The notes: generated by a model from the letters alone, not told the origin. DNA of 49,828 nucleotides from an uncultured Oscillospiraceae bacterium (GCA_947623745.1 CANQHN010000008.1:65387-115214); one strand, 5' to 3'. Positions 22,033 through 32,883 are shown, numbered from the stretch's first letter. Translations and numbers: made by a program.

Positions 22033-23427
22033 TTGAGAATCGTGATCGTAGGCGGCGGCAAAGTGGGGTTCACCCTGGCCGAGCAGCTTGTGAAGGAGAA
22101 GCACGACATCACCATCATCGACCAGCACGAGGGCGCTCTGCGCCGGGCCGCCGACACCATGGACGTGATGGTGATCCGGGCCAACGGGGTGTCCGCCGCG
22201 GCCCTGCGGGAGGCGGGGGCGGACTCGGCCGACCTGCTGGTGGCCGCTACGGGGTCGGACGAGGTGAACATGGTCTGCTGCCTGACGGCGAAGAATATGG
22301 GCGCCAAGTACACCATCGCCCGCATCCGCAACCCGGAGTACACCTCCGGCCTGGAGGACCTCAAGCGGGATATGGCCATCGACATGACCATCAACCCGGA
22401 GTACGCCACCGCGGTGGAGATCTCCCGCCTGCTGCGCTTCCCCTCCGCGGCCAACATCGAGACCTTCTGCCGCGGCCGGGTGGAGCTGATGGGGTTCCGC
22501 CTCCAGGGAGGGGACTTCCTGGTGGATAAGCCGCTGTACGCCCAGTCCATCCAGCTCAAAAAGCTGTCCCTGCTGTTCTGCGCCGTGGACCGGGACGGCG
22601 AGGTCACTATCCCCAACGGCTCCTTTGTGCCCAAGGTGGGGGATAAGCTCTACATGATCGGCCAGCCGGCCAGCCTGAACCAGTTCTTCGTCATGCTGGG
22701 CCGCTTCGCGCCCAAGATCAAGCACGTGTTCATCATCGGCGGCGGCAAGATCTCCCTGTATCTGGCCGAGGTGCTGGACCGGATGAAGTTCTCCGTCAAG
22801 GTGCTGGAGCGGGACGAGGACCGCTGCCGGTTCCTCAGCGAGCACCTGCCCCGGGCCATGGTCATCTGCGGCGACGGCACCGACCAGGAGCTGCTGGACT
22901 CCGAGCGCCTGGCCGCCTCCGACGCCTTCGTGGCCCTCACCGACCGGGACGAGGAGAACCTGATCACCTCCCTGTATGCCCTGCAGCAGGGGGTGAGCAA
23001 GGTGGTGGTCAAGTCCAACCGGCAGAACTACGCGGGCATCGCCCGGGCGGTGGGGCTGGACAGCGTCATCACCCCCAAGCTCATCACCGCCGCCCACATC
23101 CTCCAGGTGGTCCGGGGCATGAACAACTCCCAGGGCAGTGTGATGAACGCCCTGTACCGCATCGCCGACGGGTCGGCGGAGGCCATGGAGTTCACCGTCA
23201 GCCCCGCCACCCGGAACCTGAAGGTGCCCCTCCGGGAGATGAAGCTGAAAAAGGGTATCCTGCTGGCGGTCATCGTCCGGGGGGCGGAGACCATCATCCC
23301 CGAGGGCTCCTCCTACCTGCAGGCCGGGGACTCGGTGATCATCATCTCCCGTGGCAGCGAGGTGATGGACCTGAACGACATCTTCCTGACCGAGGAGACA
23401 GGCGCAGCCGGGACGGGGGAGAGGTAA
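22033..23427 (+). CDS. trkA: Trk potassium uptake regulator TrkA (double RCK)
   Basis: 464 residues from a TTG at 22033 (AAGGAGGAGC upstream); the longer frame is leader sequence. Seen: two Rossmann RCK_N domains, the first starting [19 protein letters not shown] and the second [17 protein letters not shown] at about 236, each followed by an RCK_C domain, the last ending [18 protein letters not shown]. TrkA binds NAD(H)/nucleotides on the cytoplasmic side and gates TrkH. The stop codon is directly followed by the ATG of trkH, so the two are made together. Confidence 0.93.
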   Translation: MRIVIVGGGKVGFTLAEQLVKEKHDITIIDQHEGALRRAADTMDVMVIRANGVSAAALREAGADSADLLVAATGSDEVNMVCCLTAKNMGAKYTIARIRNPEYTSGLEDLKRDMAIDMTINPEYATAVEISRLLRFPSAANIETFCRGRVELMGFRLQGGDFLVDKPLYAQSIQLKKLSLLFCAVDRDGEVTIPNGSFVPKVGDKLYMIGQPASLNQFFVMLGRFAPKIKHVFIIGGGKISLYLAEVLDRMKFSVKVLERDEDRCRFLSEHLPRAMVICGDGTDQELLDSERLAASDAFVALTDRDEENLITSLYALQQGVSKVVVKSNRQNYAGIARAVGLDSVITPKLITAAHILQVVRGMNNSQGSVMNALYRIADGSAEAMEFTVSPATRNLKVPLREMKLKKGILLAVIVRGAETIIPEGSSYLQAGDSVIIISRGSEVMDLNDIFLTEETGAAGTGER

Positions 23428-24873
23428 ATGAATTTCAAACTGGTATTCAACGTGGTGGGCCGGGTGATGTTCCTGGTGGCCATCGCCATGGTGGTCCCCC
23501 TGGGGGTGGCCCTGCTCTACCGGGAGGACCTGCGGCCCTTCCTGTTCAGCATCGCCCTGGTGGCCGCCGCCGGGTGGGTGCTGACCTCCATCCCCGCCCC
23601 CAACCGCAGCTTTTACGAGCGGGAGGGCTTCTTCGCCGTGGGCATGATCTGGGTGCTCATGGGGGTGGTCGGGGCGCTGCCCCTGTTCTTCTCCCAGGAG
23701 GGGGAGTTCTCCTCCTTCATCAACTGCGTGTTTGAGGCGTCCTCCGGCTTCACCACCACCGGGGCCACCATCCTGACCGACATCGAGAGCTGCTCCCGGG
23801 GCGTGCTGTTCTGGCGCTCCCTGACCCACTGGCTGGGGGGCATGGGAGTGCTGGTGCTGACCACCGCCCTGATGCCCTCCCTGGGGATCAGCTCCCGGTA
23901 TCTGGCCCAGGCCGAGTCCCCGGGGCCGGTGTTCTCCAAGCTGGTGCCCAAGCAGGCCCAGACCTCCAAGATTCTCTACGGCATCTACTGCGGTCTGACC
24001 CTGCTGGAGGTGCTGGTGCTGAAGATCGCCGGGATGCCTCTGTACGACTCCTTCATCCACGCCATGTCCACCGCGGGCACCGGCGGCTTCTCCAACCGCA
24101 ACGCCAGCGTTGGCGCCTACGGCAGCCCGGCCTTCGAGTGGATCATCGGCATCTTCATCCTGTTCTTCTCCGTCAACTTCACCATCCACTTCCTGGTCCT
24201 CAGCGGCAAGGCCAGGGAGGCCTGGGAGAGCGACGAGCTGCGCTTTTTCCTCAAGATGGTGGGGATAGCCACCCTGCTCATCACCCTGAACCTGATCGGG
24301 TTCTACGACAACCTGGGCGACTGCCTGCGCTACGCCTTCTTCCAGGTGTCCTCCATCATCTCCACCACCGGTTTCAGCTCCACGGACTACTCCTACTGGC
24401 CCCATTTCTCCCAGGCGGTCATCGTCGCCTTGACCTTCTGCGGGGCTTGCGCGGGCTCCACGGGGGGCGGCGTGAAGTGCTCCCGGGTGCTGCTGGGCTG
24501 GCGCAGCATCCGCCGGGAGGTACACAAGATCATCCACCCCCGCTCGGTGCAGGTGGTCAAGCTGGACGGCAAGGTGGTGGAGGAGAGTACCCTGCACTCG
24601 GTGCTGGTGTTCCTGTTCTGTTATGTACTGCTCATCGCCGGGGCGACGATGGTGGTGTCCCTGGACAACTTCTCCTTCACCACGTCCATTACCGCCGCCC
24701 TGACCTGTATCAGCAACGTGGGCCCCGGCCTGGAGGTGGTGGGCCCGGCAGGCAACTTCGCCGCCTTTTCCGACCTGTCCAAGGCGGTCCTGGCCCTGCT
24801 GATGATCGTCGGCCGCCTGGAGATCTTCCCGGTGCTGGTGCTGTTCAGCCGGATGGCCTGGCGGAAGAACTGA
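23428..24873 (+). CDS. trkH: Trk potassium uptake channel subunit TrkH
   Basis: 481 residues. It starts at the base after the trkA stop. Seen: multiple membrane segments and four pore-loop signatures: SSGFTTTGATI, GTGGFSNRNAS, STTGFSSTDYSYW and SNVGPGLEVVG, plus the GACAGSTGGGVKCSR motif after pore 3. These are the selectivity-filter loops of the SKT superfamily, which take up K+ (with H+ or Na+) across the cytoplasmic membrane. A clean terminator follows, closing a two-gene operon. Confidence 0.95.
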   Translation: MNFKLVFNVVGRVMFLVAIAMVVPLGVALLYREDLRPFLFSIALVAAAGWVLTSIPAPNRSFYEREGFFAVGMIWVLMGVVGALPLFFSQEGEFSSFINCVFEASSGFTTTGATILTDIESCSRGVLFWRSLTHWLGGMGVLVLTTALMPSLGISSRYLAQAESPGPVFSKLVPKQAQTSKILYGIYCGLTLLEVLVLKIAGMPLYDSFIHAMSTAGTGGFSNRNASVGAYGSPAFEWIIGIFILFFSVNFTIHFLVLSGKAREAWESDELRFFLKMVGIATLLITLNLIGFYDNLGDCLRYAFFQVSSIISTTGFSSTDYSYWPHFSQAVIVALTFCGACAGSTGGGVKCSRVLLGWRSIRREVHKIIHPRSVQVVKLDGKVVEESTLHSVLVFLFCYVLLIAGATMVVSLDNFSFTTSITAALTCISNVGPGLEVVGPAGNFAAFSDLSKAVLALLMIVGRLEIFPVLVLFSRMAWRKN

Positions 24874-24882
24874 ACCCCACAA

Positions 24883-24912
24883 AAAACAGCCGCCCGGCAG
24901 GGCGGCTGTTTT
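24883..24912. terminator. Bidirectional terminator between trkH and the ferredoxin gene
   Basis: The stem AAAACAGCCGCC/GGCGGCTGTTTT with a short loop has T-runs on both strands and separates convergent genes. Confidence 0.88.
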
Positions 24913-24919
24913 CCGCGGT

Positions 24920-25102
24920 TCAGCTCAATTCGATGGCGTCCACCGGGCAGCTCTCGGCCGCCTCCCGCACCGCGTCCTTCTGGTCGGGGGAGATCTCGTC
25001 CCGGGCGGCGGCCACCCCCTCGTCGGTCATGGTGAACACCCCGGCGCACAGGCTGGTGCACAGGCCGCAGCCGATGCAGTTGTGGTTGACATGTGCCTCC
25101 AT
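24920..25102 (-). CDS. Ferredoxin, 4Fe-4S type
   Basis: 60 residues from the ATG at 25102 (a TTG two codons earlier is an alternative; AAAGGAG upstream serves either). Seen: CIGCGLCTSLC gives three cysteines of one cluster, and SCPVDAI gives the fourth, so a single [4Fe-4S] ferredoxin of the short clostridial type, with an acidic middle. It is a cytoplasmic electron carrier. Its partner cannot be told; it is a single-gene unit convergent with trkH. Confidence 0.88.
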   Translation of the reverse strand: MEAHVNHNCIGCGLCTSLCAGVFTMTDEGVAAARDEISPDQKDAVREAAESCPVDAIELS

Positions 25103-25346
25103 ATCCAAAACAGCTCCTTTGCTCGTTGTCCCCTCCAGTATGCCCCCGCCCGGCCCGTTCTATACGCCGGGGCGGCTGAAACAGGGTGGATTTGACGGAA
25201 ACGGGGGGAAAAGAAAAACGATTTCCTGCGGATTTGTGCTTGACGGGGACGGAAGGACATGGTATAATTCCAAATTGCCGTGATTAGGTATCCTTATGCC
25301 CAAAATCACAGATTCTCCCTCCTGCGGAGGAGATTGGAGGGGCGCG

Positions 25347-25586
25347 ATGCTCACCGAACTGACAGCGGCGGAGAAGGTTGTGGGCGCGAAGCAGGTCAAG
25401 CGCGCCCTGAAAAACGGCCGGGTCCGCAAGGTGTTTTTGGCCGCTGACGCCGACCCCCGGGTCACCGGCCCCGTCCAGGAGCTGTGCCGGGAGCTGGGCG
25501 TGGAGACAGAGCAGGCCCCCGGCATGAAGCAGCTGGGCGCCGCCTGCGGCATCAGCGTGGGCGCGGCGGTGGCCGCGGCGCTGTGA
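25347..25586 (+). CDS. rplGB: L7Ae/YbxF-like K-turn RNA-binding ribosomal protein
   Basis: 79 residues; the ATG at 25347 has GGAGG upstream, and the extra frame before it is unlikely. Seen: the L7Ae-like pattern VVGAKQVKRALKNGRVRKVFLA, then a central TGPVQELCRELG helix and GAACGISVGAAVAAAL. Family members bind kink-turn RNA. Its place directly before rpsL-rpsG-fusA-tuf is the conserved ybxF position known from Bacillus. It is the first gene of the str cluster here. Confidence 0.88.
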   Translation: MLTELTAAEKVVGAKQVKRALKNGRVRKVFLAADADPRVTGPVQELCRELGVETEQAPGMKQLGAACGISVGAAVAAAL

Positions 25587-25606
25587 GGCCCGGCAGATTT
25601 TTCCGG

Positions 25607-25642
25607 TTTTAACAGAATAAGGCCCGCCTTATCCTGTTAAAA
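25607..25642 (+). promoter_or_regulatory. Hairpin in the rpsL leader, with adjacent TATAAT
   Basis: TTTTAACAG (25607-25615) pairs with CTGTTAAAA (25634-25642), and the inner ATAAGG (25617-25622) with CCTTAT (25627-25632). TATAATTT follows at once. It may terminate or attenuate the upstream transcript and/or overlap a promoter for rpsL. Confidence 0.55.
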
Positions 25643-25691
25643 TATAATTTGGTCCCCTGTGGGGGGCAGAAACAGAGAAAGGAGGAAAACT

Positions 25692-26117
25692 ATGCCTACG
25701 TTTAACCAGCTGGTACGCAAGGGCCGCGAGCAGGTGGCCTACAAGTCCACCTCCCCCGCGCTGCAGCACGGTCTGAACACCCTCAAGACCCGTCAGACCG
25801 ACCTGCCGTCTCCCCAGAAGAGAGGTGTGTGCACCGCGGTGCGTACTTCCACCCCGAAGAAGCCGAACTCCGCGCTTCGGAAGATCGCCCGTGTGCGCCT
25901 GACCAACGGGATGGAGGTCACCGCCTATATCCCCGGCGTCGGCCACAACCTGCAGGAGCACTCCGTGGTCATGATCCGCGGCGGCCGTGTCAAGGACCTG
26001 CCCGGCGTGCGTTACCACATCATCCGCGGCACTCTGGATACCCAGGGCGTCTCCGGCCGTATGCAGGCCCGTTCCAAGTACGGCGCCAAGCGGCCCAAGG
26101 CCGGCAAGAAGAAGTAA
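25692..26117 (+). CDS. rpsL: 30S ribosomal protein S12
   Basis: 141 residues, ATG after AAAGGAGGAAAAC. It begins [19 protein letters not shown] and holds the conserved [21 protein letters not shown] (the streptomycin-site lysine is unchanged), [10 protein letters not shown] and [12 protein letters not shown] blocks. An insertion of about 17 residues after SPALQ is usual in Clostridia. It acts in decoding at the ribosomal A site. The 256-bp gap to rpsG holds a GGATGC/GCATCC hairpin (about 26199-26214) and a TATAAT at about 26192, but no gene that I can see. Confidence 0.97.
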   Translation: MPTFNQLVRKGREQVAYKSTSPALQHGLNTLKTRQTDLPSPQKRGVCTAVRTSTPKKPNSALRKIARVRLTNGMEVTAYIPGVGHNLQEHSVVMIRGGRVKDLPGVRYHIIRGTLDTQGVSGRMQARSKYGAKRPKAGKKK

Positions 26118-26373
26118 GCCGGACTGCGAACCCCAAAGGACGTTTTGCGCGACAGCGCAAGGCACCCCGCCTTGCCGAGCGTTTACCTATATAATACGGA
26201 TGCGTTTGCATCCCTTTCTATGGGTCGGCCTCGGACAGGCATTGTACGGGATCTGAGCAGGTATCACTCCGCCGGACGGGTGCGGGGTTCCCGCAGCGTG
26301 GTATGGCGCGGTGAGACGCAGTTCAGATTTTGAGTACCTATGATTTCTATTTTATAAGAAGGAGGGAAGCAAA

Positions 26374-26844
26374 GTGCCCAGACGAGGAAATGTACCCAAG
26401 CGGGAGGTTCTGCCTGACCCGCTGTATAACTCCGTACTGGTTACCAAGCTTACCAACAGCATCATGCTGGATGGCAAGAAGGGTGTGGCCCAGAAGGTGG
26501 TCTACGGCGCCTTTGATATCATCAAGGACAAGACCGGCAAGGACCCCATGGAGGTCTACACCCAGGCTCTGGAGAACATCATGCCTTCCCTGGAGGTCAA
26601 GGCCCGCCGCGTGGGCGGCGCCACCTACCAGGTGCCTATCGAGGTCCGACCCGAGCGCCGTCAGACCCTGGGTCTGCGCTGGCTGACCACTTATGCCCGC
26701 AACCGGAGTGAGAAGACCATGAAGGAGCGGCTGGCCGGCGAGCTGATGGACGCTGCCAACAACCTGGGTTCCGCCGTGAAGAAGCGCGAGGACACCCACA
26801 AGATGGCCGAGTCCAACAAGGCCTTCGCGCACTACCGCTGGTAA
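26374..26844 (+). CDS. rpsG: 30S ribosomal protein S7
   Basis: 156 residues from a GTG start with AAGGAGGG upstream. Conserved blocks: [50 protein letters not shown] and the C-terminal [18 protein letters not shown]. It nucleates folding of the 3' domain of 16S rRNA. It lies 18 bp ahead of fusA in the same transcript. Confidence 0.97.
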   Translation: MPRRGNVPKREVLPDPLYNSVLVTKLTNSIMLDGKKGVAQKVVYGAFDIIKDKTGKDPMEVYTQALENIMPSLEVKARRVGGATYQVPIEVRPERRQTLGLRWLTTYARNRSEKTMKERLAGELMDAANNLGSAVKKREDTHKMAESNKAFAHYRW

Positions 26845-26862
26845 TCCCGAAGGAGAGCATCT

Positions 26863-28968
26863 ATGCCTAGAAAAGTTTCCCTGGAGAACACGCGCAACAT
26901 CGGCATCATGGCCCACATCGACGCGGGCAAGACGACCACCACTGAGCGTATTCTCTACTACACCGGCGTCAACTACAAGATCGGCGAGACCCACGACGGC
27001 ACGGCCACCATGGACTGGATGGCCCAGGAGCAGGAGCGCGGCATCACCATTACCTCCGCCGCCACCACCTGCTACTGGAAGGGGACTGCCAATCAGTTCC
27101 CCCAGACCCGGATCAACATCATCGACACCCCGGGCCACGTGGACTTCACCGTGGAGGTTGAGCGCTCCCTGCGCGTGCTGGACGGCTCTGTCACCGTCAT
27201 GTGCGCCAAGGGCGGTGTGGAGCCCCAGTCTGAGACCGTCTGGCGCCAGGCGGACCACTACAAGGTCCCCCGCATGATCTACGTCAACAAGATGGACATC
27301 ATGGGCGCCGACTTCTACCACGTGCTGGACATGATCCACGACCGGCTCAAGGCCAACGCCGTGCCCATCCAGCTCCCCATTGGCTCCGAGGATACCTTCA
27401 AGGGGATCATCGACCTGGTGGAGATGGATTCCGACATCTACTACGACGAGATGGGCAAGGACATGCGCGTGGAGCCCATCCCCGCCGACATGATGGAGCT
27501 GGCCCAGGAGTACCGGACCAAGCTCATCGACGCCTGCGCCGACATCGACGACGAGATCATGATGCTGGCCCTGGACGAGCAGCCCATCCCCGGCGACATG
27601 CTCCGCCGGGCCCTGCGCAAGGGTACCATCGAGAACCTGCTGGTCCCCGTGACCTGCGGCACCTCTTACCGCAACAAGGGCGTGCAGAAGCTGCTGGACG
27701 CCATCGTGGACTTCATGCCCTCCCCGCTGGATATCCCGGCCATCCAGGGCGTGAACCCCGACACCGACGAGGAGGACGAGCGTCCCGCTGACGACAACGC
27801 CCCCTTCTCCGCTCTGGCCTTCAAGATCGCCACCGACCCCTTCGTGGGCCGCCTGTCCTTCATCCGGGTGTACTCCGGTATGCTCAATACCGGCACCTCC
27901 GTGCTCAACTCCACCAAGAAGCAGCGGGAGCGCATCGGCCGCATCCTTCAGATGCACGCCAACCACCGGGAGGATATCGAGACCGTGTACTCCGGCGACA
28001 TCGCCGCCGTCATCGGCCTGAAGAACACCACCACCGGCGACACCCTGTGTGACGACAAGCACCCCATCATCCTGGAGTCCATGGAGTTCCCCGAGCCGGT
28101 CATCCGCGTGGCCATCGAGCCCAAGACCAAGGCCGGCCAGGAGAAGATGGGCATCGCCCTGATGAAGCTGGCCGAGGAGGACCCCACCTTCAAGACCTAC
28201 ACCGACGAGGAGACGGGTCAGACCATCATCGCCGGCATGGGCGAGCTGCACCTGGAGATCATCGTGGACCGCCTGCTGCGTGAGTACAAGGTGGAGGCCA
28301 ATGTGGGAGCTCCCCAGGTGGCCTACAAGGAGACCATCACCAAGACCGTGGAGCAGGACACCAAGTACGCCCGCCAGTCCGGCGGCAAGGGCCAGTACGG
28401 ACACGTCAAGATCCGCGTGGAGCCCAACGAGTCCGGCAAGGGCTACGAGTTCGTCAACGAGATCGTGGGCGGTGCCATCCCCAAGGAGTATATCCCCGCG
28501 GTGGACGCCGGCATCCAGGGGGCCATGCTCTCCGGCGTGCTGGCCGGCTACCCCGTGGTGGACGTGAAGGTCACCCTGTACGACGGCTCCTTCCACGAGG
28601 TGGACTCCTCTGAGATGGCCTTCAAGATCGCCGGTTCCATGGCCTTCAAGGAGGCCTGCCGCAAGGCCGGCCCCGTGCTGCTGGAGCCCATCATGAAGGT
28701 GGATGTCATCGTCCCCGACGACTACCTGGGCACCGTCATCGGCGACCTGAACAGCCGCCGCGGACAGATCCAGGGTCAGGAGACCCGTACCGGCGCCACC
28801 CAGGTGGACGCGCTGGTGCCGCTGGCCAACATGTTTGGCTACGCCACCGACCTGCGCTCCTCCACCCAGGGCCGCGGACAGTACGCCATGGAGCCCCACA
28901 GCTACGTGGAGATCCCCAAGAGCATCGCGGAGAAGATCGTCTCCTCCCGCGGCCGCAGCGACGTCTGA
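26863..28968 (+). CDS. fusA: Elongation factor G
   Basis: 701 residues, full length. Seen: GTPase motifs AHIDAGKTT (G1), [11 protein letters not shown] (switch I), DTPGHVDF (G3) and NKMD (G4), followed by the domain II-V pattern with [14 protein letters not shown] and the C-terminal RGQIQGQE and [13 protein letters not shown] regions. It drives translocation on the ribosome using GTP. ATG with AAGGAG upstream. It lies between rpsG and tuf, the standard str order. Codon usage is highly biased, as expected for an abundant protein. Confidence 0.98.
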   Translation: MPRKVSLENTRNIGIMAHIDAGKTTTTERILYYTGVNYKIGETHDGTATMDWMAQEQERGITITSAATTCYWKGTANQFPQTRINIIDTPGHVDFTVEVERSLRVLDGSVTVMCAKGGVEPQSETVWRQADHYKVPRMIYVNKMDIMGADFYHVLDMIHDRLKANAVPIQLPIGSEDTFKGIIDLVEMDSDIYYDEMGKDMRVEPIPADMMELAQEYRTKLIDACADIDDEIMMLALDEQPIPGDMLRRALRKGTIENLLVPVTCGTSYRNKGVQKLLDAIVDFMPSPLDIPAIQGVNPDTDEEDERPADDNAPFSALAFKIATDPFVGRLSFIRVYSGMLNTGTSVLNSTKKQRERIGRILQMHANHREDIETVYSGDIAAVIGLKNTTTGDTLCDDKHPIILESMEFPEPVIRVAIEPKTKAGQEKMGIALMKLAEEDPTFKTYTDEETGQTIIAGMGELHLEIIVDRLLREYKVEANVGAPQVAYKETITKTVEQDTKYARQSGGKGQYGHVKIRVEPNESGKGYEFVNEIVGGAIPKEYIPAVDAGIQGAMLSGVLAGYPVVDVKVTLYDGSFHEVDSSEMAFKIAGSMAFKEACRKAGPVLLEPIMKVDVIVPDDYLGTVIGDLNSRRGQIQGQETRTGATQVDALVPLANMFGYATDLRSSTQGRGQYAMEPHSYVEIPKSIAEKIVSSRGRSDV

Positions 28969-28994
28969 TTTCCCCCGAAATTGGGAAATTTCAG

Positions 28995-29023
28995 TTGCTT
29001 TTTTCCCGGCGATAGGTTACAAT
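28995..29023 (+). promoter_or_regulatory. Internal promoter of tuf
   Basis: TTGCTT (28995-29000), 17-bp spacer, TACAAT (29018-29023), about 66 bp before the tuf ATG. It would allow tuf to be expressed independently of fusA. Confidence 0.65.
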
Positions 29024-29089
29024 AGCTACCGTCGGGAGACAAACATACCGTAACAAATCCATGATTTGAAAATAAGGAGGAAAATTCCA

Positions 29090-30292
29090 ATGGCTAAGGC
29101 AAAATTCGAGCGTACCAAGCCCCATGTCAACATCGGTACCATCGGCCACATCGACCACGGCAAGACCACTCTGACCGCCGCCATCACCAAGTACCTGGCC
29201 TTCCAGGGCAAGGCCCAGTACACCGACTACTCCAGCATCGACAAGGCTCCTGAGGAGCGCGAGCGCGGCATCACCATCAACACCGCCCACGTGGAGTATG
29301 AGACCGACAAGCGTCACTACGCCCACGTCGACTGCCCGGGCCACGCTGACTATATCAAGAACATGATCACCGGCGCTGCTCAGATGGACGGCGCTATCCT
29401 GGTCATTGCCGCCTCCGACGGCGTTATGGCTCAGACCCGTGAGCACCTGCTGCTGGCCCGTCAGGTGAACGTGCCCTCCGTGCTGGTCTTCCTGAACAAG
29501 TGCGACCAGGTGGACGACGAGGAGCTGCTGGAGCTGGTGGAGATGGAGGTCCGCGAGACCCTGGACTTCTACGGCTTCCCCGGCGACGACACCCCCATCA
29601 TCAAGGGCTCCGCTCTGAACGCCCTGGTGTCCGAGTCCACCGATCCCGCCGCCCCCGAGTATGCCTGCATCAAAGAGCTCATGGACGCCGTTGACGAGTG
29701 GATCCCCACTCCTCCCCGCGACGACTCCCTGCCCTTCCTGATGCCCGTCGAGGACGTGTTCACCATCTCCGGCCGCGGCACCGTGGCCACCGGCCGTGTG
29801 GAGCGCGGCCTGATCAAGACTGGCGAGCAGGTCGAGATCGTCGGCCTGACCGAGGAGAAGCGCTCCACCGTCGTCACCGGTCTGGAGATGTTCCGCAAGA
29901 CCCTGGACTTCGCTGAGGCCGGCGACAACATCGGCGCCCTGCTGCGCGGTATCGCCAAGACCGACGTGGAGCGCGGCCAGGTCCTGTGCAAGCCCAACTC
30001 CATCCATCCCCACACCAAGTTCGTGGGCCAGGTGTACGTGCTGACCAAGGAAGAGGGCGGCCGTCACACTCCCTTCTTCAACAACTATCGTCCCCAGTTC
30101 TACTTCCGTACCACCGACGTGACCGGCATCATCACCCTGCCCGAGGGCACCGAGATGTGCATGCCCGGCGACAACGTGGACATGAAGGTGGAGCTGATCA
30201 CCCCCATCGCCATTGAGAAGGGCCTGCGTTTCGCCATCCGTGAGGGCGGCCGCACCGTGGGTTCCGGCGTCGTCATCGAGATCGACGAGTAA
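29090..30292 (+). CDS. tuf: Elongation factor Tu
   Basis: 400 residues, ATG after AAGGAGGAAAATTCC. Seen: [10 protein letters not shown] (G1), [17 protein letters not shown] (switch I), [12 protein letters not shown] (G3), NKCDQVDD (G4), SALNAL (G5), then domains II and III ending [10 protein letters not shown]. It delivers aminoacyl-tRNA to the ribosome. The kirromycin/elfamycin-site region appears normal. A strong terminator follows, ending the str cluster. Confidence 0.98.
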   Translation: MAKAKFERTKPHVNIGTIGHIDHGKTTLTAAITKYLAFQGKAQYTDYSSIDKAPEERERGITINTAHVEYETDKRHYAHVDCPGHADYIKNMITGAAQMDGAILVIAASDGVMAQTREHLLLARQVNVPSVLVFLNKCDQVDDEELLELVEMEVRETLDFYGFPGDDTPIIKGSALNALVSESTDPAAPEYACIKELMDAVDEWIPTPPRDDSLPFLMPVEDVFTISGRGTVATGRVERGLIKTGEQVEIVGLTEEKRSTVVTGLEMFRKTLDFAEAGDNIGALLRGIAKTDVERGQVLCKPNSIHPHTKFVGQVYVLTKEEGGRHTPFFNNYRPQFYFRTTDVTGIITLPEGTEMCMPGDNVDMKVELITPIAIEKGLRFAIREGGRTVGSGVVIEIDE

Positions 30293-30380
30293 TCCAGCTC
30301 ACAAAAGAGGGACCTCCTTCGAGCCGGGACAGTAGGAAAGCAATTTCGAAAAGCTGAATTTCCGGCATTGTAAAGGTCAA

Positions 30381-30425
30381 AAAACGCTCAGAAAGGCAGA
30401 AATGCTTTTCTGAGCGTTTTCTTTT
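30381..30425 (+). terminator. Terminator after tuf
   Basis: The stem AAAACGCTCAGAAA.../...TTTTCTGAGCGTTTT is followed by CTTTTT. Also usable from the other side. Confidence 0.88.
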
Positions 30426-30538
30426 TCGCACATTCGTCTTTTGAAACGGGTGACTGCTGCAATATAGCCATCCTAAGAAGGAGGTCAAAATATGAACTGA
30501 TCTGTTCCTGCGCAGGCCCCGCAATACGATTCACTCTT

Positions 30539-31411
30539 TTATCGATTATTTCCCCAATAGATCAGCACCAATATACCGGGACCGGTGTGCGCGCCGATGA
30601 CGGGCCCGATATCCGAAATGAAAACTTCCGCGTCCGGGAACCGCTCCAATACCGCCTCTTTCAACATAGCGGATGCCTCCGGGTCGTCTCCGTCGCCGAT
30701 CAGGACCGTCTTTCCAAGTTCGGGCGTCCACCCCTGCTCCATCCGGTCTACCTGGGCGGCAATCGCCTTTTTCCTCCCCCGGGGCTTCTCTACCGCCTCC
30801 AGCTTCCCCTGACCATCCACATGGAGCAGGGGCTTGATCTGGAGCGCCGTCCCCATGACCGCAGCGGCGGTGGAGATCCGCCCGCCGTGCTTCAAATGGG
30901 CAAGGGTGTCCACCGTGAACCAATGACACACATTCAGCCGCCGGGCGGTGACCCAGGCGGCCAGCTCGTCCAGTGTAAGCCCCTGGGCCTGCATCCTTGC
31001 GGCTTCCCTTACGATAAAACCCTCCCCGATCGAGGCACAGAGGGTGTCAATACAGACGATCTTCCGCTCCGGATACTCCGCTCTCAGTTCTTCTATCGCC
31101 ATCTCCGCTGACTGGAAGGTGCTGGACAGGCCGGAGGAGAAGCAGAGGTACAGAATATCGGTCCCCTCCCGGAGCCACGGCTCAAAATACTGGAGGTAGA
31201 CCCCCGGATTGATCTGCGTGGTCGAGGCAAAATTCCCCGCTCTCTGCATCCGATAGAATTCCTGCGTCGTGATGCCTCCGGGCGAGCCATAGGCGTATTC
31301 CTTCCCGCCGATCTCCACCTGCATAGGGATCACCTCCACAGGAGGCAGGCCCGCCAGCAGCTCCGCCGAGAGGTCGGCGGTGGCGTCTGTAAAGATCCGA
31401 TAGCCGCCCAT
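30539..31411 (-). CDS. DegV-family fatty-acid-binding protein
   Basis: 290 residues from the ATG at 31411, which overlaps the radical SAM stop (TGATG); the long upstream frame is a shadow of that gene. Seen: the DegV opening FTDATADLSAELL, VIPMQVEIGG, the substrate-loop ASTTQINPGVY, LYLCFSSGLSSTFQSA, CIDTLCASIGEGF and the C-terminal IGPVIGAHTGPGILVLIYWG. DegV/FakB proteins bind a single fatty acid and hand it to a kinase or other enzyme. No FakA-type kinase is nearby, so this copy probably serves its coupled radical SAM neighbour (inference). Confidence 0.93.
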   Translation of the reverse strand: MGGYRIFTDATADLSAELLAGLPPVEVIPMQVEIGGKEYAYGSPGGITTQEFYRMQRAGNFASTTQINPGVYLQYFEPWLREGTDILYLCFSSGLSSTFQSAEMAIEELRAEYPERKIVCIDTLCASIGEGFIVREAARMQAQGLTLDELAAWVTARRLNVCHWFTVDTLAHLKHGGRISTAAAVMGTALQIKPLLHVDGQGKLEAVEKPRGRKKAIAAQVDRMEQGWTPELGKTVLIGDGDDPEASAMLKEAVLERFPDAEVFISDIGPVIGAHTGPGILVLIYWGNNR

Positions 31412-32775
31412 CACGCCGTCCTCTCGCCGGGCCCCTGGCAGGCCGCCCAGAGCTCGTTGGCCTTGGGCTCCCAGGTCTGCGCGTAGGGCGTGGTCTTGTC
31501 GCACAGGTGGTCCTCGCTCTCCGGCGACTGATACTCGGTGGAGTGGGCGCCGGACCTCTTGACCATGCCCCGCAGGCACTCCGGGTTCTCCAGCATGGGG
31601 CAGGGCTGGAACATATTCTTGTTGAAGGGCTGGCCCTCGTGGTACGCCATGAACAGCGGGGACTGAAACGCCTCCAGCAGGGCCTTTTCCCGGATGTTGG
31701 AGTCGGAGTAGTGGATAAAGGCGCAGGGCTCGATATCGCCGTTGGCGTTGATGTGGAGATAGATGCGGCCGCCGGCGATACAGCCGTGGACGAAGCGGGC
31801 GTCATTCTGGAAGTCCAGGGTAAAGATGGGCTTGGTGTTGCGGTACGCCTGGATGCGCTCGTACATTTTCGCCCGCTGCTCCGGGGACGGGAGCAGCTCC
31901 ACGGCGGCGTCGTTGCCCACGGGCATGTAGTGGAAGAACCACGCGAATTTGGCGCCGCACTCCACCAGATGGTCAAAGAACTCCTCGGAGCTGATGGAGT
32001 CGATGTTTTTGCTGGTATAACAGCCGGAGACGCCGAAGGGCAGCTTCTTCTCCTTCAAGATCTTCATGGCCCGCATGGTGGCCTGATAGGTGCCCTTGCC
32101 GCGGCGGAGGTCGGTTGCCTCCTCGAACCCCTCGATGCTGATGGCGGGGTAGAAATTCTTGACCCGCAGCATCTCGTCGGCGAAGGCCTCGTCGATGAGG
32201 GTGCCGTTGGTGAAGGCGGAGAACACGCAGTCGGGGTGCGCCTCGCACAGGCGGATCAGGTCGTTTTTGCGCACCATGGGCTCGCCGCCGGTGTAGAGGA
32301 ACATGTAGGTGCCCAGCTCGTTGGCCTGGTTGATGATGTCGTCCAGTTCCTCATAGGTCAGGTTCAGGCGGTTGCCGTACTCGGCGGCCCAGCAGCCGGT
32401 GCAGTGGAGGTTGCAGGCGGAGGTCGGGTCCATCAGGATGGCCCAGGGGATATTGCAGCCGTATTTTTTCCGGTTGGCGACCTGCTTGCGGGTGCCCAGC
32501 AGAGACGCGTTGACGATGAAATTGCGGAAGAACACCTTCCGGACCTCCGGGTCGACGTCGGTCCACAGGCTGTTGACCAGGCGCATCCAGTTGCTGTCCG
32601 GGTCGCTGAGCACCTTGCGGATCACGTTGCGCTGGGACAGATAGAGGTTGTCCTTGTCAAATTTGTCGGCCCACTCCATCAGCTTCGGGAAGGCCTCCTG
32701 GGGGCTGCGGTCGATATACTTCAGCGCTTGGGTAACGGCGAAGGCCTCAACAGTATCCTTGACGGAATTGCTCAT
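31411..32775 (-). CDS. Radical SAM enzyme with SPASM/twitch-like auxiliary cluster
   Basis: 454 residues from the ATG at 32775 (AAAGGAAG upstream). Seen: a helical N-terminal domain (1-105), the block GCNIPW (106-111), the radical SAM triad in SACNLHCTGC (Cys121, 125, 128), the SAM-binding YTGGEP (Gly163-Glu165), and a C-terminal set of cysteines (HGC, IEPC, QPC, PEC) suited to an auxiliary [4Fe-4S] cluster. It should be an active radical SAM enzyme. Its substrate is unknown. Coupling to DegV and closeness to an MMPL exporter suggest a lipid or fatty-acyl substrate; a peptide modification is the alternative, but no precursor peptide is visible. Confidence 0.88.
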   Translation of the reverse strand: MSNSVKDTVEAFAVTQALKYIDRSPQEAFPKLMEWADKFDKDNLYLSQRNVIRKVLSDPDSNWMRLVNSLWTDVDPEVRKVFFRNFIVNASLLGTRKQVANRKKYGCNIPWAILMDPTSACNLHCTGCWAAEYGNRLNLTYEELDDIINQANELGTYMFLYTGGEPMVRKNDLIRLCEAHPDCVFSAFTNGTLIDEAFADEMLRVKNFYPAISIEGFEEATDLRRGKGTYQATMRAMKILKEKKLPFGVSGCYTSKNIDSISSEEFFDHLVECGAKFAWFFHYMPVGNDAAVELLPSPEQRAKMYERIQAYRNTKPIFTLDFQNDARFVHGCIAGGRIYLHINANGDIEPCAFIHYSDSNIREKALLEAFQSPLFMAYHEGQPFNKNMFQPCPMLENPECLRGMVKRSGAHSTEYQSPESEDHLCDKTTPYAQTWEPKANELWAACQGPGERTA

Positions 32776-32883
32776 TTTCCATCTTCCTTTCCCTTTTGTT
32801 TTCATTCCAGCAGGTTTCGCTCAGCCGGTTTTTCATAGCCGCCGACGGAGCGGATACAGGCCCCGCCCCTCAGCTTTGACCCG

